Source: Isoetes taiwanensis
Taxonomy: Eukaryota; Streptophyta; Lycopodiopsida; Isoetales; Isoetaceae
Assembly (NCBI GenBank): GCA_021234155.1
Contig: JAJEKV010000012.1
Coordinates: 4,157,789 to 4,221,788 of the forward strand
Length of the DNA: 64,000 bases
Direction: 5' to 3'
Positions 41,411-53,549 of the stretch are shown one piece after another. The first letter of the stretch is position 1; each line of letters opens with the position of its first letter. The notes beneath the pieces were generated by a model. It had not been told where the DNA came from. It made no database searches and saw nothing but the letters and a program-made list of their open reading frames with translations. The translations under genes were made by a program, and so were the position numbers.

Positions 41411-44099
41411 ATGCAGAAAACAGCGGCCCAGTTCCGGCAGCTAGCCAAGGGTGTTAAATACATTTCTACGTCTCCCCCTCTTTCCAGTTTGAGAGGACTT
41501 GCATCCGCAAACAGTCTCCAATCCCTTTCTTTGTTGGAGAATCCATGGATTTCTGGTTCTCGATTAATGAGCAGCAGCAGATATAGGGATGATTCATCAT
41601 ATAGGTGCTTGCTTCATCCATTTAGCATTGTCTTAAATTCTCAGTTACTTGAATGTTCTAAGTGTTATGTTTTTTTGTATGATGTTTTGGTTCTTGAATG
41701 CTTCAATGATCTTTTTGCTAATCTTTGCCTAAATTCTGTTTAATTTGTCTTGCAAAGGTACGTGCATCATCCCCCAACAAATTGGGGTATTCGGATTGTT
41801 CCTGAGAAGAGTGCCTACGTGATTGAGAGATTTGGAAAGTATTTGAAAACACTGGACTCGGGCATTCATTTACTGATTCCTATGGTGGATCGTATTGCAT
41901 ATGTCCATTCATTGAAGGAAGAAGCCATTCCAATCCCTAACCAGACTGCCATAACGAGAGATAACGTGAGCATCAATATTGATGGTGTCTTGTACGTGAA
42001 GGTAGGTTTGTTACAGTCTCCTTTTCTTAATTTTGCTTTTCAAGTTGCCATAGTAGGAGCCAAATGCTAATGGCTCCTAAGACGATTGTTGTCCCCTCTT
42101 TAGAAAATAGATTTCCAATATAAGCACTCTTTAAATATAAATGAATGATTGACATTTATGTAACTGAGATTATCCAGTAAAATGGTATTAATGCCATACA
42201 CATTTTCCCAGCTGCTCTTATTTTAGCTCTACTTAATCCCTTTTCTTTCACAGGTGGTTGATCCGATGAAGGCATCATACGGTGTTGAAAGTCCTATTTA
42301 CGCAGTGATACAACTTGCCCAAACCACAATGAGAAGTGAACTGGGAAAAATTACTCTGGATAAGACATTTGAGGAGAGGGATACATTAAACGAGAATATT
42401 GTGGTATGATTGCATATTCGGCCATACAACTTCTGCTTGAGATCAGGCGTGTTACTTATTTTTCATGTTTTCCTTTTTTATCGTCTCATATCTTTGCTAT
42501 GGATAGGTCAATGTTGCTTATAATTTTAAATGTAGAGCAGTTCACTTTCATTATGTTTTCTCCAACATTTGGTTCCTTGTCTTTCGAGCTTAATATTTTA
42601 GTTAATTGAACAGAGATGAAACTAGAGAGTCAAAGTGTTATATGCTTGGAAACTTATGCAGAAATCAATCAATGAAGCTGCCCACGACTGGGGTCTTAGA
42701 TGCCTGCGTTATGAGATTCGTAAGTTCATTCAATTTCGTTCGTTCCTTTGTGTGAGACAGACTTTTATGCATTAACTGCACAGGTGATATATCACCACCA
42801 CCTGGTGTAAGAGCTGCAATGGAAATGCAGGCAGAAGCAGAACGTAAGAAGAGAGCACAAGTATTGGAGTCTGAAGGTATTTTCCAAATGATAAGCTGTA
42901 ATGTATTCTTACATTACAGATTGATAAGCTACAGAATGATAAGCTGTAATGTAATGATAAGCCATTGCCACTATTTAGAAAAAAGTATTCTTATTCTTGT
43001 TTTTTAATACATGACTTTTCCTTCTTGCGCAAACGTACCACCTAATTTTCAAGGAGAACATGTTTTTCCATCATGCCATTTGGTTGGGAAGAATTGTTGA
43101 ACTTCAGCTTGGCGCAGTTCCTCTCCTTTAGCGTCTAGCCATTGCGATTCTTTATGTGCCTGTCCTGCATGTAACCACACAGATAGGATACTCTGCTATT
43201 TTGGCTGTTGGGCCTCTGGTGTATTGCAATTTTCAGCCCATTTTGACTTGTTCTGTTTATCATCTTGGACATACAGGATCAAGACAGTCCAATATAAATA
43301 TAGCCGATGGAAAGAAAAGCGCTGTAATATTGGAAGCAAGAGGTAAGCGTCTGAACTGGGAAACGGAATTATGACATGAGGTTTATGATAAAGAGTTGAT
43401 TTGAATGCATGAAATGTCACTTATGAACGCATGGCCTTCGTGTGTAACAGGAGAGGCAGAAGCTATCTTAAGAAGGGCTGAAGCAACTGCGGAGGGGATC
43501 AAGCAGCTATCAAATGCATTCAGAGCCCAAGGTGGACCAGAGGTTTGTTCCTTATAATGTATCTCCAACATACAATTGGCTTTAGAGTATGAAGCTTGTT
43601 GTCTAGGCCTAATTTTACAGGCTTTGGTACTTATTCATAGCATCTTAGTTGATGAATGCTTGTGGTGCTTCTATAGGCTGCATCTCTAAGAGTAGCTGAA
43701 CAATATATTCAGGCCTTTGGCAATATTGCGAAACAGGTGAGCAGTGCCATGGGTGAGCGGTGCCATGGTTGATCCTTCATTCGTAATTTTTTAACACTGA
43801 TTCACACTGTTTGTCAAACTGGCATATTGTAGGGCACAACTGTACTTTTGCCAACCAACATGTCTGACCCAGCAAGTCTCATTGCACAAGCTCTTTCTAT
43901 ATATGGCGGAGTGCTTGGAGCAAACAAAAAGGGATCCTCAAAGTCAGAGTCACTGCAAGCTGAAGATCAATCATTAAAGAGCAGAATACTTGAAGACGAA
44001 GGATCAGAAACTTCAACCGACAAAGGTTTTGAAAAATTTGAAGAAGACCCTCAGTTCACCGAAGGTGGATTTTCCCTCCAAAGTCATCCAAAGCTATGA
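41411..44099 (+). CDS. SLP: Mitochondrial stomatin-like protein (SPFH family)
   Basis: Nine exons (41411-41604, 41758-42001, 42254-42403, 42662-42719, 42784-42876, 43277-43342, 43451-43542, 43677-43736, 43833-44099) join with GT-AG borders and matching phases to 407 codons plus TGA. Plant stomatin-like proteins of the SPFH/band-7 family sit in the inner mitochondrial membrane and help organise respiratory supercomplexes. Residues 1-60 form a basic, Ser-rich presequence ([14 protein letters not shown]). The SPFH domain runs about 70-250: [77 protein letters not shown] coiled-coil follows ([15 protein letters not shown]), then [20 protein letters not shown] and an acidic low-complexity tail. 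ATG 41411 is preferred over the in-frame 41348 because it begins the presequence. The link between [14 protein letters not shown] and GEAEAI is shorter than I expect for the family. Confidence 0.93.
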
Positions 44100-45130
44100 C
44101 TGGCAACTTTGAATAGTTCTTTTGGTGGATCAACATCTCTCCCTCTCGAAGACAGGTTTTTGTAAGTCAAGCTTGCAGTTTTTTGCAACCAATTTTGGAA
44201 GAAAATCTAATTCATGCCTGATGTTATTGCAATCAGGCATCATATTCAGAAATACGATATCCCTTGATGTTGTCTTTGAACATTTCATGGCATTACTCAA
44301 TTAATGAGCTAAGTTGTTTTACATGTTCTGCAGATGTTAAAGGCATTCAAAAAAATAAATAATTTTTCCAACCCAAAAAGCCCAAAGTAGTCAACATAAA
44401 TCAAATATTTGGGATTAACATGTGAACAGGATATATTCCTAGGTTAAATATTGAAAGTAGGATTAATTTCTGATCATTTAGTGGCTTAGCAGTTATGTCA
44501 TATGGCTGCTAGTCATTAATCTGCATTTCCAAAGCACTTTGACATTTTCTTTCAAAAAAATAATAGTCCAGGGAGAGTTGGATGTTTTTGTTTTCAGCAT
44601 TAAACATTTCCACGAAGCGATCTCTTACATGATCATTCACATCAAGTACTACATGCATATCAGAAATGACGCTTTTTTATAACAAGTTGCCAAATCTTGA
44701 GGCCAAGTGTATTGCAAAACAATGCAATGATAAATTGTACACCATTACATAAGCATTTTGATCCCCAGGTTTTTGGCTAGAGTTTGGATTCGAGTCCCAT
44801 GTATAAAAGGAAAAAATGGAAAAACTACAAAATATTTTTACAATTTTGACGAATTTCATGAAATATCGTTTTGTTTATTTCATATGATGCTCATGAAAAG
44901 CCTCTGTATTTGACCGTGCCTATTTGGAGGACTATTTGCATTTCCTCAAAAAAAAAAAAAAGCAAGACGCTGCATTTAATCTGAGCAATCTGCTGCAGTT
45001 AGAGTGGGGATTTGGTTCAAGAATATTCCTAAGTGATTTTCTCTATTAAAGAGTTCCTTCAATTTGCTTCCATCAATTTGCTTTACCATTCTTTTCGAAT
45101 TGAACGTGACCATGACCAGGGCATTTGAAC
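44100..45130. other. Intergenic between convergent genes
   Basis: 3' flank of the stomatin-like gene; an A13 run lies at 44947-44961. No gene is seen. Confidence 0.45.
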
Positions 45131-45133
45131 TGT

Positions 45134-45320
45134 TTTCTTAAATCTTAGAGGCATTTGGTGAATTCTGAAGCATTTGAAATTTGAAAATCTTCTTAAATCT
45201 TAGAGGCATTTGGTGAATTCTGAAGCATTTGAAATTTGAAAATCTTAAGGGCGTTTGAACTGTTTTGTTAAATCTTAAAGGCATTTGAATTATGAAGCAT
45301 TTGAAATTTGAAAAATGTCT
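45134..45320. repeat. ~55-bp minisatellite, three units
   Basis: TTAAATCTTAGAGGCATTTG ... GAAGCATTTGAAATTTGAAA is repeated twice almost exactly and a third time with a 10-base deletion. The overlapping minus frame (45138-45416) is repeat-derived. Confidence 0.9.
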
Positions 45321-45783
45321 TGCATATTCGAGTGATTTAAAAGAATACAAAACACTTTGTATGTTGACCAAGAGCATGCCAATTATCAAAACGTAGGTGT
45401 ACATCGTGAAATTCATTAAAACATATGGGTATTTTGAATTTTTTTTTTAAGGAAAAAAATTCCACGTATAAAACAAAATACTAAACCTGCTTGAAGTACG
45501 TGCCCAAGGTACATTGCAGTAAGCATTGACTACTTGCTCTAGTTCAAAAAATGCAAAAGATTTTACACTTAACTGGTCGTTCGCAAATCGTTTTTTATCA
45601 CAATGGTTTTAATGACCACCACCAAAAAAAAATGTCATCTGATTACATATTAATGTAATTATAATACAACTGTATTCAAGCTCGTACAATGAGTTTAAGA
45701 ATAATATTGTACACTGAATAATTGATATCATGTCACAAGGCCAAAAATTTTGTACATATGTAAGTAGATTAGAGATTTCCACT

Positions 45784-47639
45784 TCAGCTCTTTGATTTAG
45801 AGTGCTTTATAAGCCAGTCAATGACGACATCAATGTTTGTTGAACTTTTGCATGATATCATGAAGCAAGAAACCTCTCTACCTGCCAAATTGCTGATCCC
45901 CCTGCAAAATACAAATTGTAATGGAATATGAACTTTCAGAACACTGCAAAGTATTCTGAATAAAGTATACAGTATAAGTCAGTTTTGAAATTAAACCAAG
46001 CTATTTGTATGACTGGAGATTGTTGTGGCCTGTGTCATGACAAACAAATACAAATTCTGACCAGTACAGCCCGAAGGGAATATAACATGACTACCCATTC
46101 AAATGCATAGCAAAGAGTTCAAATGCCACAAAGAGTTCATGCAAGATTTACTAGTTCCCTCTGCAGACAAAGCAATATCCAGCATTGCACTTAAAAAAGC
46201 TCAGGGGTACAGAAGTCTGGCAGGACTCTAAAATTTCTCGTCCTTTTTCCATAGTACTAGTACATAGCTTGATACCCTCTCTAGCATCTGTGGCCATACA
46301 GTTTCTGGTATCTTTATCGACCGACAGGTATAATCAAACTGGAAGCACATCTTTACAGTCAAAACAGTGTAATACTTACATCTGATCTATAAATGCTTGT
46401 TGTGACAGATGTCCTGGTTTGTCAATCTTGTTCCCAAGGACCAATAGAGGAATCCCACTCAAGGATGGCTTATTCAGAAGATCATGCAGCTCATTTCTTG
46501 ATATTGGAACATTATCTTTATCGGCAGCATCAACGACATACCTGCATAGTTGCAGTTTAGACCAATATACATATAGATCTTTTAAACACTAGAAGAAGTG
46601 GTCTTATTCGTCAAACAATATTACAAAATCGCGCAGTAAAAGTAGATCAAGGAGTTGGGAGACCAGATTTAAGAAAACGTGGATGTTTAAGACTAAATCG
46701 CTCCTTGAGAACCATAATGCCAGAAATTAAGACCGGGTTGTATCAGCTGCACTAAGCTGAAACTACAGGTTAAGCTGGATCTCACCGATAGAAAGGAAAA
46801 CTCTCTTTTCTGAGCTTTCTATTTCTCATACTCTTTCAGTGCATCTTGCGAGCGTAAATAATATATTAAGTTCATATACTCCAGGGAAGAAAAAAAGCTG
46901 TATAATTATTAAAAAAACAAAGCCCAATACAGCATGATAACAGTGTTAATAGAGCAGTTATGCAACAAAAATCTAAAAAAATAAATGCCTGCCATTATAA
47001 ATATAAAGATGAATGTATTTACACAATTGCTGATACACCACGGCAGTAGCGCTCCCACATGCTACGGAAACGTGGTTGGCCTCCTAAGTCCCAGAGCTTT
47101 ATTGTAACATTCCCTTTTGATACCTTCTTCATGTTGAATCCAACCTGAGGCAGAGCAATACCATGTTATGATAACAAAAGAATGGATGTCCTTTGCATCT
47201 CACACATCAAAAAGCTAGTTTGTTTACATGAAGCAAAGGCAAATAACATATTGAGCTAAGAAGAATTTACCGTTGGAATCATGTCTTCACTATAGCCACC
47301 TGTCTGGCAGGAGCAAAGAAATCGAATAAGTGGGAAAAAACGTTAACCTAACAATTTAGTGCCAAAACAAATACATACCGCAATAACATTGACAAGCGAC
47401 GTCTTTCCAGCGTTTTGAAGCCCGATCAATGAGAGCTCCATTTCCTGCTTGAAAAAGAGGCTGTTGAAAAGACAACAACGGACTCAGCAACAGCACGAAT
47501 TTATTTCCTTTTTGACATAAAAGATTTCTAAACTGTGTGCGATAATCCTTCACGTGGGCGATGTTACTAAAATTCAACTACTAAATGCCAGAAAAACATA
47601 CCTCCGAAGCCAATTGAGAAAAATCTCCCACAAATTCAT
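45784..47639 (-). CDS. ARL8: ARL8 small GTPase
   Basis: Six minus-strand exons (47602-47639, 47379-47460, 47271-47303, 47023-47144, 46380-46541, 45784-45901) join in phase to 184 codons plus TGA, the usual ARL8 length. ARL8 is an ARF-like GTPase acting on endolysosomal/vacuolar membranes. The N-terminus is the unmyristoylated type [20 protein letters not shown]. Nucleotide-binding motifs are all intact: [10 protein letters not shown] (P-loop), the T of [10 protein letters not shown] (switch I), [19 protein letters not shown] (switch II), [11 protein letters not shown] (guanine specificity) and SCK in [10 protein letters not shown]. The C-terminus [12 protein letters not shown] is standard. 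Converges with the stomatin-like gene 1.7 kb away. Confidence 0.97.
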
Positions 47640-48228
47640 TCTGGAAGCAAAGCAAAGCAATCCAAGCCAAAATATGCGAAACGATCAGATGGGTGGGAAG
47701 TCAGGGTCTGCAGGAGTTAGCATTCATGCTAGAACTGAGAGGCAAGCATGAGGATTGGTAGGGCATGGAGGGATCCAGGCGATAAGAACAATGGAGCTTT
47801 TTTGGTGTGGGAGCCTGCAGTGTATGATCATGTTTTGGCTGGAATGACTTGTACAATGGGCCCTTCCATGTGGTTCTTAGACGTGCAAGCATCCTTGTAG
47901 AACAAGCAGTTTATCCTTTGCAATTACCTATTATTATCTTTTAGGACATTCTTTTATACCTAATGCTCAAGAAACTGCATAAGTTCAAGTTCATAGTAGC
48001 CCGTAAAGATTCGATCTCTATAAGTTCAAGAGATTGCATAAGGCAGAGTTCGTAGATGCTAGTAAGGATTGGATCTTTCTTTCTTTTCTGAAGGATCGGA
48101 TCTAACTTTCATTGCAAGGGAAGATCTGAACAATTCAAATAGTAGCTCAGCTTCTACTTGTCATCATGTCATGGTTATCAAACAAGCTAGAACAAAAACA
48201 CGGGGGGGTGCGCAGCTAGAAGTAACCC
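47640..48228. other. 5' flank of ARL8, no further gene seen
   Basis: No TATA box is obvious at the expected distance. A 31-base phrase repeats near 47990 and 48020 (ATAAGTTCAAG...). Confidence 0.4.
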
Positions 48229-48490
48229 AACCAGGGGTTTTTTGAGGCCACTGGTAAAAAATGAGTGATGTGCCTTCCCGGTATACTGTCATTTCCTTTG
48301 AAGCCTTGCCTTTCGAGCCTCGCATAACTCCTCACATCGTCGAGTCAACTGAACTGGGGAGAGGGCCTCTTGCACCGAAAAGTGAGTGCCCTTGAGGTGA
48401 CACCCATGCTGTAACACATATAGCCTATCCTGCGAGAAATGCACCAGAAGATGATGTGACGTCTGGCTGTTGAGCATCCACTCTTTGGGC
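48229..48490 (-). mobile_element. LINE ORF1-like fragment, copy 3
   Basis: Shortest member of the family, minus strand: HHLLVHFSQDRLYVLQHGCH, LKGTHFSVQEALSPVQ, TRRCEELCEARKARLQRK, then frame-shifted TVYREG and QWPQK-PW. Only the C-terminal domain survives. Confidence 0.6.
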
Positions 48491-48494
48491 TGTA

Positions 48495-50200
48495 AAAGTT
48501 CCTGTGCTCCAGATGTGCATAAACGAGAAGATTATAATGATCTCTTAATGGGCTAAATGGGAATACGAACCCAAAATTAAAATTTAGAAAGCAACATCAT
48601 TTCTTCAACTCTATCAAAGAAGAAGAAGAAAGAGAAAAAGAACCTTATCAAAGAGAGGTCATAATAAACCCTAGATCAAAACCATCCAAAGCTCTTTCTT
48701 GAATAATGCTAACAAAGAGAAGGCCAAAAGGCATGAGTTCTTACTCGCCAATACGGTTTTGTCTCCAAACTAGAGGGAACATATATGATTGTCACATCTT
48801 TGAAGTTCAGATTAGATGGGACTAGATCAAGGTCATTAAAGGTGTGATTTCTAGTATTGAAAAGTGGGTACATCAAGCGTTTCTTTCTTTTTCAACATCA
48901 AATATAGCTGAGAGTATGTTAGAGTGTACTCCTTTTGTATCTATTCGAGTGTCTCTACCTGCACATATATACATTTAGAGATTCGAGTGTCTCTACCTGC
49001 ATATATATACATTTGGAGCAACACCTCTGGAACTATGTGATGGGACTAGACTTAACTTTTGCCAATGGCCTCCTTAGTTTGAAGATCAACAAGTCCTCTG
49101 TTAAGATCGGAACTAGCCAAAGTGGTGCGAGCATCATGGTTACCAATCAATATAACATATTGTACAACATGGATAATTTAAAGTTTATGGGTGATAGCAC
49201 ATTCATGGATAGACACTTAAGCATGTTCAAAGATACATACTGCACTCATCATATCTAGTTGTAGCACATCATGATACTATTTGCAACACTAGGAAACAAT
49301 GTACATTACTTTGCTCCACAATCTAATATACTGTTTAACATGGAATACAAAATTCTGCCATTGAAATCATTTCAGCTGCCTAAGATCTTTAAGTCATTCT
49401 TCAAAGTATCCTTGTTGCAATAGTTATAAGCATCCTTGATGCATGTGTTCGTGCTGATCTGGTCACTATAGTGCAAAATTTGCCAAAGTGCCATATCATG
49501 ATATTGCTAAGTGAAAGTACTGCTATTTTGGAAGCACAAACTCTAGCAAAAATGGCACTTATTTCTAAGGCTATTTCTACTTTGTTATGATATAAATGAT
49601 AAAGATGGTGTGTCCAAAAAGCAATGAATAGAACAATTAATATAAAATAAATGAAGTAGAATAGAATCCCTTTATAAGGCGGTGCATACCAATGCCACAT
49701 GAATTTGCCGATTGCAAATGCTGAAGCAGGAATTCCCAAGTATTCAAAACCAAAACTGTTGCCAAAATCATGCCCAACAGAAGCTCAATCAAAACTCTGG
49801 CATACTCATACGACTGTAGGATTGAAAATTAGAAAATCTGACAATAGAAAATCAATTAAGCTAATGTGTGCTGACATGTGGATAGGCTAGAAATTCAGAG
49901 ATTGTTGTAGGGCGGGTTCGGCAAGCCTGCTAAACATGGCTTGAAACATTATCACAAAATGCTAAAGAAGAAGAAACTGGCTATTACCCAAGAGAGACAA
50001 CAAAATGTTATATACGGGTAAAAGCACGCTGTGGTGTATCAATAACGCGCATTTTGACGCCACATTTTGGCACCACCGAAGCGGAGATTGCGGGAGTGTG
50101 AATTAATGAGCGTCGGTTATTTTAAATTTTATGCCACGTTATTGTCCCTCATTTTGAATTAAGAAATAATCACGTCTTCTTCTGTTTTCTTGCCGATTGA
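48495..50200. other. Intergenic, no gene assigned
   Basis: A ~36-bp duplication (ATTCGAGTGTCTCTACCTGC with ATATATACATTT) lies at 48941-49015. The frames at 48935-49258 (+) and 49401-49739 (-) carry no motif I know. Confidence 0.4.
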
Positions 50201-50206
50201 ACCCTA

Positions 50207-50885
50207 ATGGAGTCAGAATTGAATGCCACTAGTTACACGATGAAATCTCTCCTCAAACAAGAGATTGTGCCCCATGAAGATCTAAAGAAGCTTTGGGGTG
50301 ATAGAGTTCCAAATAAATCTGGCTACAGGTATTTTCCCCCAAATGTTTTGTTCAAACTGAAAAATTAAGGCATATGTTTTCTTTGTACAAAGTTGAAGAA
50401 TCTGAGCAATGAACAATACAAAGAGTTCATGCAAATTTACAAAAGAATTACGGGAAGCCACATACATGGGGTGGAATGGCTCCTAGAACACAGCAGTTGG
50501 CTTATTATCTGCATATAAAAGGGAGGTCATTAATTGGAAGAGCTTCTGGATTATTATAAAAACTCCCGATGAGAAAGCAGAGGCCAGTTCTTCTAGACCC
50601 AAGAGAAAGCATAGGCAAATCCAACCTGACCAGGAGGAAAATAGTAAAAGTGACAGGGATTATGAAGATGATAGGGAAAAAATCAAATCAGGTTCCTCTA
50701 GACCACACATTCAATCTGAACTCACAATCAAAACAGAAAAGCAGAGCAATGTTCTGAGACCAAAACATGTCATTGCAGGTATGTTCAATTATTAGTTGTG
50801 TTACAACAGAAAGAAATCTCAAGCTTGACCTAGATTATTTCTATCAACACAGAAAAGGTAACCTCAAATCCACTTCAAGAATCAG
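50207..50885 (+). CDS. Unrecognised multi-exon ORF, probably part of element
   Basis: ATG 50207 opens MESELNATSYTMKSLLKQEI to SGYR with a GT donor at 50329. Later pieces ending at 50778 (NWKSFWIIIKTPDEKAEASS, then a highly charged Lys/Glu/Asp stretch) and 50853-50885 (EKVTSNPLQES) join each other in phase. I could not connect the first exon to the second in frame. I recognise no domain; the charged low-complexity part suggests a nuclear or linker region. It lies just before the C-rich minisatellite and in the same orientation as the phosphatase- and protease-like frames. Confidence 0.35.
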
Positions 50886-51029
50886 GTATGTCTACTACCA
50901 TTTTGCATCATGTTGGCTGTATTGTCATGTTATGTCTCTATGATGCCATCTGTGGGGCATTTCGTGCAATGGATGCCAGAATGATAGATGAGGTATGTGT
51001 GGTCTGGTGAGTGGTGAGTTGTTGGCATC

Positions 51030-51345
51030 CACCATGTCCCACACCACACCCCTCCACCACACTCCACCACCACCACCACACTCAACCCACCACCACACCA
51101 CACCACCCGACTCCACCATGTCCCACACCACACTCCACCACCACCACCACACCACACCACCACATTCCACCATGTCCCACACCACAATCCACCACCACCA
51201 CACCACCACCACACCCCACCACCACACTCCACCACGTCCCACACCACACTCCACCACCACCACACCACACCACATACTCCACCACCACCACACACCCCAC
51301 CACCACCACACACCACCACCACCACCACTACACTTCACCACCCTG
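51030..51345 (+). repeat. C-rich CCACCACAC minisatellite
   Basis: About 315 bases of CCACCACACC-type repeats with a higher-order unit of ~60-70 bases carrying CACCATGTCCCACACCACA. The overlapping long frames on both strands (up to 154 codons, His/Pro/Thr or Gly/Val/Trp) are products of the repeat. A matching G-rich tract lies at 56480-56790. Confidence 0.92.
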
Positions 51346-51559
51346 CACAATGTCCCACCACTCCTTGCTACCAAAGACAAACAAGGTTGTGTGGTGTGTA
51401 CCGTCTTGTACCGTATGTTGTGTGGTGTGTGGTATGTGGCTGTGTAGAGAGTACCTTGTGTTGTGTGGTGTGTGATTGTGGTCTTCCATCGACGCGGCTT
51501 ACTATGTTAGGAGGTCGACATATATAATGTAGTGTTTTGTTTTGCGCACTATGGCGTAA

Positions 51560-52720
51560 CTTGTGAAGGAATGGTTGGTCGCAACATCAGCTAGGTATGA
51601 TAGATGCAAGCAACGATTGCAAGCAAACGAGGATAGGAAAAATGATATCAAAAGAAAGATTGAGTTGATGGAGCATAAAGCATAAAAAATTAGAGCTGAT
51701 TTGTACAGATGGCAATCAATCATGACAAAGAAATCCAAAGCGGCCAGAGGGTGTTCGGGTTGTGTTTAACTAAAGGATGAAGAGCTAAATGGTACAAGTG
51801 TTGCCCGGGTTGAATCAATTAAATAAGGAACTAGCGTAAATCGAAATTGAGCTAAAGGCATGTGAAGACTTATCGCTGCGGTTGCAACCTCGAATGCAAA
51901 GATTTGAGATTTTTTCGGCGTAGTGGTCATGACACTCCTTTAGATCCCGTGCACTTCTAATGCTTCCCGAGGCGTAAGAAGAGGGTGATGAAGGTTGTCC
52001 ATTTTGTGGACGTTAATCCAAATGGGAGGGTAAAATGCCGGGCCAGATTGCGATATGCGAAATGCACGATCAGATCACATTCCATGTCTATCACACCATT
52101 TGAGGTAAATATTATCATCTCTAACCCTCGTCTAAAGACTCTATTGATTTTGAATTTGTTTTGCAGATACTCTAGAACCTGCTGCAGCCCCAGTTGTGCC
52201 CACATTATGACTGAGACATGGCTTTTGGCTTTTGGTGTTCGAGTGGTACCACAAGAACCAATAGACACAGGTAAGTGGCTTAACTAATGTTTACTGATGT
52301 TGTCACAGGTCTACTGACTTGGTGTTTGCAAAATTGTAGAAATTTGAGACCAAGGATATCCAACAGTTATCCATGCCTCGATCAGTTATGAGACTGCAAG
52401 ATACCTCCCGGGTGTACCTAGAATTCACCCCATTTGATATTTCTAAGTCAATCCCAAATTTGACGGCGGGAGACTCCAAAACGAAATTTGGATAGTGAAC
52501 TGAATCGCGGTCATTATCAAGTAAGTACCGATGCCACATACATGATTTATTTTTTGTATTTTTCTCGTGGTCTTCCTCATTTCAATTATGTTAGAGATAG
52601 ACGCTTCTACGAATCGGAAGCCATCAATGAAGAGATTCCTAGTGCATCTGTTTTAGGGGGAAATTAATTCCCTTGAAATTCATTCCTGCACGGGATCCTT
52701 CACCGTAAAAAATTTCAACA
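51560..52720 (+). pseudogene. Coiled-coil and unassigned exon-like pieces
   Basis: 51560-51770 reads VKEWLVATSARYDRCKQRLQ, DRKNDIKRKIELMEHKA, stop, IRADLYRWQSIMTKK: a heptad-rich basic helix. 51985-52107 reads VVHFVDVNPNGRVKCRARLR with a donor at 52108. 52166-52270 is a further open piece with a GTAAG donor. None has a recognised family and stops interrupt them. They may be exons of the same decayed gene as the flanking phosphatase or protease. Confidence 0.35.
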
Positions 52721-53437
52721 TGAGCCAAATGCGATGCGGTGATGAAGTTGACAAAGAAACCCCGGATCCTGGACAAGATGCAGACTGCTCAACGAGTCCA
52801 ATAGAACCTCAACCAAGAAAAACCAAGAGGTTAACTGAAATTCTCCTTATTCTGGATTTTAATTGGGTTTTAGGCAAGCTTTATGACTTGAAAGAGAGGA
52901 TCCCTGCATCGGCCGAGCCAGAAGTGACCCTCCAGAAATTGAACCTTCAAAAGGCAGCAGTTTCCAGGCATGGATTACAAGAGTTCTTAGAATGGTGTAC
53001 ATCAAAATTTGAGATTGCATTGTGGTCCAGCATGGCTAAGAGTAATGTTGACTTGTTGATGAGAAAGTTGCTGCAGGAATATAAGGGCAGAATTCTTTTT
53101 ATTTGGAATCAGGATGACTGCACCAACACAAAAATTAAAAGTGGTTAATAAGCCAATTTTCCTTAAGGATCTGTCCAAAGTGTACCAGAAATACTGGAAA
53201 TACCAAGTGAAAAACACATTATTGATAGATGACAACAGATATAAGGGTTTTGCCAACCAGCTGAACACAATGATATGTCCAAATAGTTTTGCTCCCGATA
53301 GGTTGGATTCCAATTTCCTTTTGGAGCAACTCAAACCATGGCTGGAAGGACTTCTGGCTGCAGAAAGTGTGCCAGCTTATGTGAAGGAACATCAAATGTG
53401 GAACATGTGGGTACTGAAGAGTCGCGCAACTGCATGA
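52720..53437 (+). pseudogene. FCP1/NIF-like HAD phosphatase, frameshifted
   Basis: Two overlapping frames, 52720-53148 and 53114-53437, together cover a FCP1-homology (NLI-interacting factor-like) phosphatase domain, the HAD superfamily enzymes that remove phosphate from Ser/Thr in nuclear proteins. Landmarks are KRLTEILLILDFNWVLG (HAD motif I), GLQEFLEWCTSKFEIALWSS (motif II, WSS), LFIWNQDDCTNT, KPIFLKDLSKVYQKYWKY and NTLLIDDNRYKGF (motif III/IV acidic pair DD). In motif I the second Asp is Asn and the Gly is Trp, so canonical catalysis is doubtful. One frameshift near 53120-53140 separates the halves. Ends near AESVPAYVKEH, the normal domain end. Confidence 0.75.
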
Positions 53438-53549
53438 AAATGCTCAACAAGTATTTTCATAAATGAATCTTGTAAAACTCTTTGAAAGTCAATATAAGTA
53501 AAAACAATTCTATGATATGTGTTGTACTTTTTCAATTTAAAATATTTGA

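Noticed and set aside
50925-51475. Long His/Pro/Thr and Gly/Val/Trp open frames on both strands
   Set aside because: They are the six-frame products of a CCACCACAC minisatellite, with no start context, splice logic or domain.
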